This document shows, one piece after another, positions 5,700-9,798 of a DNA stretch of 9,798 nt; position 1 is the stretch's first letter, and each line of letters opens with the position of its first letter. The notes beneath the pieces are model-generated. The model was given only the letters and a program-made list of their open reading frames with translations, had not been told where the DNA came from and ran no database searches. This DNA comes from JAAYAY01 sp964429355. GTDB lineage: Bacteria > Planctomycetota > Planctomycetia > Pirellulales > Thermoguttaceae. The stretch is from assembly GCA_964429355.1 (NCBI GenBank), contig CAYSCH010000354.1, positions 1 to 9,798 on the forward strand, read 5' to 3'. The position numbers were made by a program, and so were the translations under genes.

Positions 5700-5732
5700 G
5701 TCAGGGGCCCTCGTGTTGCCGAGGGTTCTGAC
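5700..5732 (+). promoter_or_regulatory. hairpin in the ileS 5' leader
   Basis: GTCAGGG(G)CCCTCG (5700-5713) pairs with CGAGGGTTCTGAC (5720-5732) around the loop TGTTGC: 13 pairs, two of them G-U, and one bulged G. The wobbles again fit plus-strand RNA. It ends 33 bases before the chosen ileS start and has no T-tract. It could stabilise the leader or affect translation initiation. Its presence argues that 5661-5765 is untranslated leader, not an N-terminal extension of IleRS. Confidence 0.45.
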
Positions 5733-5765
5733 GATGACCCCAGTATTTCCGAGCTCACGCGGACC

Positions 5766-8700
5766 ATGTTCAAGCCTGTTGAGACGAGCGTTTCCTTCCC
5801 AAGACTCGAGGAACAGATCATTCAGTTTTGGAGGGACAAGGGGATCTATGAGAAATCTCTCGCGATCCGGGCAGCCGCACCGGGCTTCGTGTTTTTCGAA
5901 GGGCCGCCGACGGCGAACGGGCTCCCCCATCCGGGTCACTGCCTCACCCGCTCCATCAAAGATCTGTTTCCGCGATACAAGACAATGCGAGGCTTCCGTT
6001 GCAATCGGAAGGCCGGTTGGGACACACACGGGCTGCCCGTGGAGGTGGAGGTGTGCAAGGAGCTGGGCATCCACTCCAAGGAGGAGATCGAGGCGTACGG
6101 CATGGAGCCATTCATTCACAAGTGTCTGGAGAGCGTGTTTCGCTACACGCGCCAGTGGGAGCAACTGACCGAACGGCTCGGTTTCTGGATTCACCTGGAC
6201 GAAGCCTACGTGACCTACCATCAGAGTTACGTGGAGAGCGTATGGTGGTCGTTGAAGCAGTTGTTCGACCGCGGGCTCCTTTATCAGGGGCACAAAATCG
6301 TGTGGTGGTGGGCGCAGGGGGGCACGGCCCTGTCGTCGGGTGAAGTGGGCGAGGGGTACCGCGAGGTGGCGGACCCGAGCGTTTACGTTCGTTTTCCGCT
6401 TGTTGACGAGCCGGACACGGACCTGCTCGTCTGGACAACCACGCCGTGGACGCTGCCGAGCAACCAGTTTGCCGCGGTCCATCCGGATCTGGAGTACTCG
6501 GTGGTGGCGTTTGAAGGTGAAAATCGCAACGTGATCGTTGCCTCCGCCCTGGTCGAAACGATTGCCGGCAAGGTGGGGCGGGAATTCAACATCCGTTCCA
6601 CCGCAAAGGGCGCTGAACTGCTCGGCAAGCGGTATCGACCACCGTTTGACTTCTATTACAGGTCGCTGGGGGACAGGCAGGGGAGGTTGAAGGAAGGTGG
6701 GAAGGAGTGGATTGCGTGGAGGGTGGTGGCCGCGGATTTTGTGACGATTGAAAGCGGCACAGGCGTGGTGCACCAGGCGCCTGCCTTTGGCGAGGTCGAC
6801 TACGAGGTACTGCTTGGCGAACAGGCCCGGTTTGTGGACGGAGAAGGCCCAGGGCTGATCTGTTCGGTAGGGCCGGACGGCAAATTCACCGACGAGACGC
6901 CGGACTACAAGGGCCGTTGGGTCAAGGAAGCCGACAAGGACCTCTCGCGGCAGCTTCGCGCCGAGGGCACCCTGTTCCACCAGGAGCAGTACCTGCACGA
7001 TTATCCGTTTTGCTGGCGGGCGGAAGAGGATCCGTTGATCCAGTATCCGCGCAAGAGCTGGTTCATCCGCACGACCCAGGTCAAGGACAGGATGCTCGCC
7101 AACAACCAGCAGATCAACTGGCTGCCGGAGCACATCAAGGACGGTCGATTCGGTAATTTCCTGGAGACGAACGTCGATTGGGCTCTCTCGCGAGAGCGAT
7201 ACTGGGGCACGCCGCTACCGATCTGGGTGTGTGAAGAGACGGGCTACATGGAGGCGGTGGCCAATTACGACGAGCTGCTGGCCAAACCGGGTGTGGAAGG
7301 GGTTGAGGTCTGGGAAGAAGCGAAGAGGGCGGACCCCAAGCTGGCCGACGACCTGAAGATTCACAAGCCCTACATCGACGCGGTGACGTACGAATCGCCG
7401 AAGATGCCGGGCAAGCGGATGCGCCGGGTTTCGGAAGTCATTGATTGCTGGTACGACTCGGGATCGATGCCGTTTGCCCAATGGGGTTATCCGAACAAGG
7501 GGGGATCGGCCGAGCGCTTTGCCGAGCAGTTTCCGGCCGATTTCATCAGTGAGGCCATCGACCAGACGCGGGGCTGGTTCTACAGCCAAGTGGCGATCAG
7601 CACGCTGCTGTTCAGTCCAGAGGATGGAGTCGCAGGGGGGGCCCAATTCGGCACCTCGGAGACTCCCGGCGTGGCGTACCCGCATCCCTTCCGTAATTGC
7701 ATCGTTCTCGGCCTCATGCTTGGTGAGGACGGGCAGAAGATGTCGAAGAGCAAACGCAACTACCGGGAGCCCCAGGAGATATTCGATCGTTACGGGGCCG
7801 ACGCGTTGCGTTGGTACTTCTTCGCAAACCAGGTTCCCTGGACGTCGATCCGCTACAGCGAGCGGGCGATCAAGGAGAGCATGCCTGAGTTTCTTCTGAG
7901 GCTCTGGAATGTTTACGGATTCCTGGTCATCTACGCGAACATCGACAAGTTCGATCCGGGCGAAGATATTTCAGGGGATGGGGGACAGCTTTCACCTGAG
8001 GTGCTTGCCCGGGCGAAGACGTACCGGCCGGTTGCGGATCGCTGCGAACTGGATCAGTGGATTCTGAGTGAGCTGTATCAGACGGCAGACGCCGTGACCA
8101 AAGCCATGGACGCCTACGACAATTTCGGTGCATGCGCACGGCTCAACCAGTTTGTCGATGCTCTGTCGAACTGGTATGTCCGCCGCAGCCGGGATCGCTT
8201 CTGGGGAAGCGGCAGTTCCGACGACAAGACCGACGGATACTGGACGCTGTACGAGTGCCTGATCGTGACGTCGAAGCTGATTGCTCCGTTCGTGCCGTTC
8301 GTGGCGGAGACGATCTGGCAGAATCTGGCGGTGGCCGTCTTCGGCGACCGGGTGACGGAGAGCGTTCACCTTTGCGATTACCCCACCGGCGGTGATGCTG
8401 CGGTGAACGATGCCCTCTCAGCGCAGATGGCGCTCGTGCGGGAGGTTGTTTCGCTGGGGCGGAGCGCTCGGATGGGCGCCAAGCTCAAAGTTCGGCAGCC
8501 CCTGTCGCAGGTGGAGATCGTGCTGGTGGACCAGACGCACCGCCCATGGCTGGAATCACACGCTGCCTTGATTCAGGAAGAGCTCAATGTGAAGGGGGTG
8601 GAATTTACGGAAAAGGCCGACCACTACATCAGCTACACGATCCTTCCCGACCTGAAACGGCTGGGGCCGAAACTGGGCAAGCAGGTCCCGGCAGTCCGCA

Positions 8701-9185
8701 AGCACCTGGCCAACGCGGATGGAGCCTCGCTGATGGCGGAGCTGAAGGCGAGCGGAAGAGTGGTGCTCCAGTTGGAGGGTGGAAAGGTCGAGCTGGACTC
8801 CGACGACCTCCAGGTTCGCCTGCAGGCGAAAGCGGGTTGGGCGGCGGCCCAAGGAGCGGCCTGCGTGGTTGTTCTGGCAACCGAATTGACGGAAAAACTG
8901 GTGCGGGAGGGTTATGCTCGAGAGATCATTCACGCGATCCAGAACCGCCGCAAGGACATGAACTGCGAGTATACCGACCGGATTGCCGTGGGGCTGGTGA
9001 CGGATTCTGGAGAATTGGCGGCGGCCGTTGGAGAGTTTGGGAGCTACATCGCGAACGAGACCCTGGTCGCGGCCGGCCAACTGGGAACCAAGCCGATTGC
9101 GGATGCCGAGCCGGTTGAACTGAAACTGGCCGGTTTCGGCATCACGTTGTATGTGAAGGTTGTGGTGGAGAAGCGGCGGTCGTAG
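5766..9185 (+). CDS. ileS: isoleucyl-tRNA synthetase, eukaryote-like type 2
   Basis: This class I synthetase (1139 residues) charges tRNA-Ile in the cytoplasm. FEGPPTANGLPHPGH (44-58) holds the HIGH motif as HPGH; KMSKS is at 658-662. GWDTHGLPVE (84-93), DWALSRERYWGTPLPIW (471-487), DCWYDSGSMPFAQWGYP (560-576) and EAIDQTRGWFYSQ (596-608) are catalytic-core segments. The CP1 editing domain shows the Thr-rich TTTPWTLPSNQ (224-234) and GTGVVHQAPAFGEVDY (331-346), with His336 and Asp345 aligning with the editing His and Asp of E. coli IleRS. The anticodon-binding region spans about 760-900, followed by the long C-terminal extension typical of type 2 rather than a zinc-binding tail. Residues 180-186 read WWWAQGG, where many relatives have Pro/Cys-containing sequence. 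The ATG at 5766 is chosen because MFKPVETSVSFPRLEE matches the family N-terminus. It has only a weak ribosome binding site. purN follows after 25 bases. Confidence 0.97.
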   Translation: MFKPVETSVSFPRLEEQIIQFWRDKGIYEKSLAIRAAAPGFVFFEGPPTANGLPHPGHCLTRSIKDLFPRYKTMRGFRCNRKAGWDTHGLPVEVEVCKELGIHSKEEIEAYGMEPFIHKCLESVFRYTRQWEQLTERLGFWIHLDEAYVTYHQSYVESVWWSLKQLFDRGLLYQGHKIVWWWAQGGTALSSGEVGEGYREVADPSVYVRFPLVDEPDTDLLVWTTTPWTLPSNQFAAVHPDLEYSVVAFEGENRNVIVASALVETIAGKVGREFNIRSTAKGAELLGKRYRPPFDFYYRSLGDRQGRLKEGGKEWIAWRVVAADFVTIESGTGVVHQAPAFGEVDYEVLLGEQARFVDGEGPGLICSVGPDGKFTDETPDYKGRWVKEADKDLSRQLRAEGTLFHQEQYLHDYPFCWRAEEDPLIQYPRKSWFIRTTQVKDRMLANNQQINWLPEHIKDGRFGNFLETNVDWALSRERYWGTPLPIWVCEETGYMEAVANYDELLAKPGVEGVEVWEEAKRADPKLADDLKIHKPYIDAVTYESPKMPGKRMRRVSEVIDCWYDSGSMPFAQWGYPNKGGSAERFAEQFPADFISEAIDQTRGWFYSQVAISTLLFSPEDGVAGGAQFGTSETPGVAYPHPFRNCIVLGLMLGEDGQKMSKSKRNYREPQEIFDRYGADALRWYFFANQVPWTSIRYSERAIKESMPEFLLRLWNVYGFLVIYANIDKFDPGEDISGDGGQLSPEVLARAKTYRPVADRCELDQWILSELYQTADAVTKAMDAYDNFGACARLNQFVDALSNWYVRRSRDRFWGSGSSDDKTDGYWTLYECLIVTSKLIAPFVPFVAETIWQNLAVAVFGDRVTESVHLCDYPTGGDAAVNDALSAQMALVREVVSLGRSARMGAKLKVRQPLSQVEIVLVDQTHRPWLESHAALIQEELNVKGVEFTEKADHYISYTILPDLKRLGPKLGKQVPAVRKHLANADGASLMAELKASGRVVLQLEGGKVELDSDDLQVRLQAKAGWAAAQGAACVVVLATELTEKLVREGYAREIIHAIQNRRKDMNCEYTDRIAVGLVTDSGELAAAVGEFGSYIANETLVAAGQLGTKPIADAEPVELKLAGFGITLYVKVVVEKRRS

Positions 9186-9210
9186 CCCCGTGGCCTGCGG
9201 AGTACGAGTG

Positions 9211-9798
9211 ATGGTTGAGAGAGAATCTCGCAAGCGTCTTCCGATTGCGGTGCTGATTTCGGGCACAGGGCGCACGCTCAAGAACATCAACCAGCGGGTT
9301 GCGGCAGGCACGCTGGATGTGGACGTTCGCCTGGTGATCGCCAGCTCGCCCAAGGCGACGGGTGTGCAATTCGCAGCGGATGCCGGTGCGTCGAGCCGTG
9401 TGCTGGTTCGTAAGGATTACGATTCGGACGCGGCCTACAGCGAGGCCATCTTTGCTGCCTGCCGAGACGCAGGGGCCGAGCTGGTCGTACTGGCCGGGTG
9501 GCTCAAGCTGCTCGTCGTTCCGGCGGAGTACCGAAACCGCGTCGTCAACATCCATCCGGGGCTGATTCCGTCTTTCTGCGGCAAGGGATACTATGGGCAC
9601 CACGTGCACCAGGCGGCCATCGACTACGGCGTCAAGCTGAGCGGGTGCACGGTCCATTTCGTGGACCACCAATACGACCACGGACCGGTGATTCTGCAGA
9701 AGGCGGTGCCGGTTTCGCACGAGGACTCGGCCGACGTGCTGGCCGCGCGTGTGTTCGAGGCCGAATGTGAAGCTTTTCCACAAGCGTTGCAGTTGATC
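9211..9798 (+). CDS. purN: phosphoribosylglycinamide formyltransferase (3' end cut by the window edge)
   Basis: PurN transfers a formyl group from 10-formyltetrahydrofolate to glycinamide ribonucleotide in purine synthesis, in the cytoplasm. The 196 visible residues cover nearly the whole usual length of about 200. IAVLISGTGRTLKNI (12-26) is the phosphate-binding loop. ELVVLAGWLKLL (90-101) leads to the catalytic segment VVNIHPGLIPSFCGKGYYG (111-129), with Asn113 and His115. GCTVHFVDHQYDHGPVI (145-161) supplies His149 and the catalytic Asp156. The segment after NIHPGL differs from the common NIHPSLLP-F-G form, carrying Cys123 and a YYGHHVH run. GGAG at 9199-9202, 8 bases before the ATG, supports the start; in-frame GTG codons at 9190 and 9208 are less likely. 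It lies 25 bases downstream of ileS on the same strand and is probably cotranscribed with it. Confidence 0.94.
   Translation, partial: MVERESRKRLPIAVLISGTGRTLKNINQRVAAGTLDVDVRLVIASSPKATGVQFAADAGASSRVLVRKDYDSDAAYSEAIFAACRDAGAELVVLAGWLKLLVVPAEYRNRVVNIHPGLIPSFCGKGYYGHHVHQAAIDYGVKLSGCTVHFVDHQYDHGPVILQKAVPVSHEDSADVLAARVFEAECEAFPQALQLI

Noticed and set aside
5661..5765. 35-residue N-terminal extension of IleRS from a TTG codon
   Set aside because: The extension is Arg/Ser-rich and unlike the family. The standard IleRS N-terminus starts at the ATG at 5766, and a strong hairpin occupies 5700-5732.
5691..7133. Long minus-strand open frame of 480 codons inside ileS
   Set aside because: It is antisense to the strongly conserved IleRS catalytic and editing domains. 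Such frames are common opposite GC-rich genes, and the translation shows no family resemblance.

Overview
The window is GC-rich, gene-dense bacterial chromosome carrying housekeeping genes. Several features suggest a planctomycete or close relative. The isoleucyl-tRNA synthetase is the eukaryote-like class with a tryptophan-rich WWWAQGG stretch. PurN carries an unusual NIHPGLIPSFCGKGYYGHHVH active-site segment. The genes sit singly or in pairs with lineage-typical spacing. This placement rests on remembered family patterns, not on a search. No mobile element, CRISPR array, tRNA or rRNA was seen.

Layout from left to right. (1) Bases 1-890, minus strand: galE, UDP-glucose 4-epimerase, cut at its 3' end by the window edge. 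(2) Bases 1019-1627, plus strand: a flavodoxin-fold flavoprotein with a four-cysteine motif, divergent from galE. (3) Bases 1865-2710, plus strand: a WecG/TagA/CpsF (GT26) glycosyltransferase, preceded by a 237-base gap with palindromes. (4) Bases 4934-2714, minus strand: argC then argJ, 16 bases apart, a two-gene arginine-biosynthesis operon with a candidate promoter at 4983-5011. argJ converges on the glycosyltransferase gene with only 3 bases between the stop codons. (5) Bases 5268-5041, minus strand: a small unrecognised gene with a strong ribosome binding site. (6) Bases 5269-5765: a 497-base non-coding stretch with several strong inverted repeats. Their G-T wobble positions pair only in RNA of the plus strand. 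(7) Bases 5766-9185, plus strand: ileS. (8) From 9211 to the window end, plus strand: purN, nearly complete.

Functionally the genes cover surface-sugar supply and transfer (galE, the GT26 enzyme), the acetylated steps of arginine synthesis (argC, argJ), translation (ileS) and purine synthesis (purN). No single pathway ties the window together. The best candidate for something undescribed is the structured non-coding region ahead of ileS. It could be a leader or cis-regulatory RNA, an independent small RNA, or both, because a sigma70-like promoter lies between the upstream hairpins and ileS. It does not show the hallmarks of a T-box.
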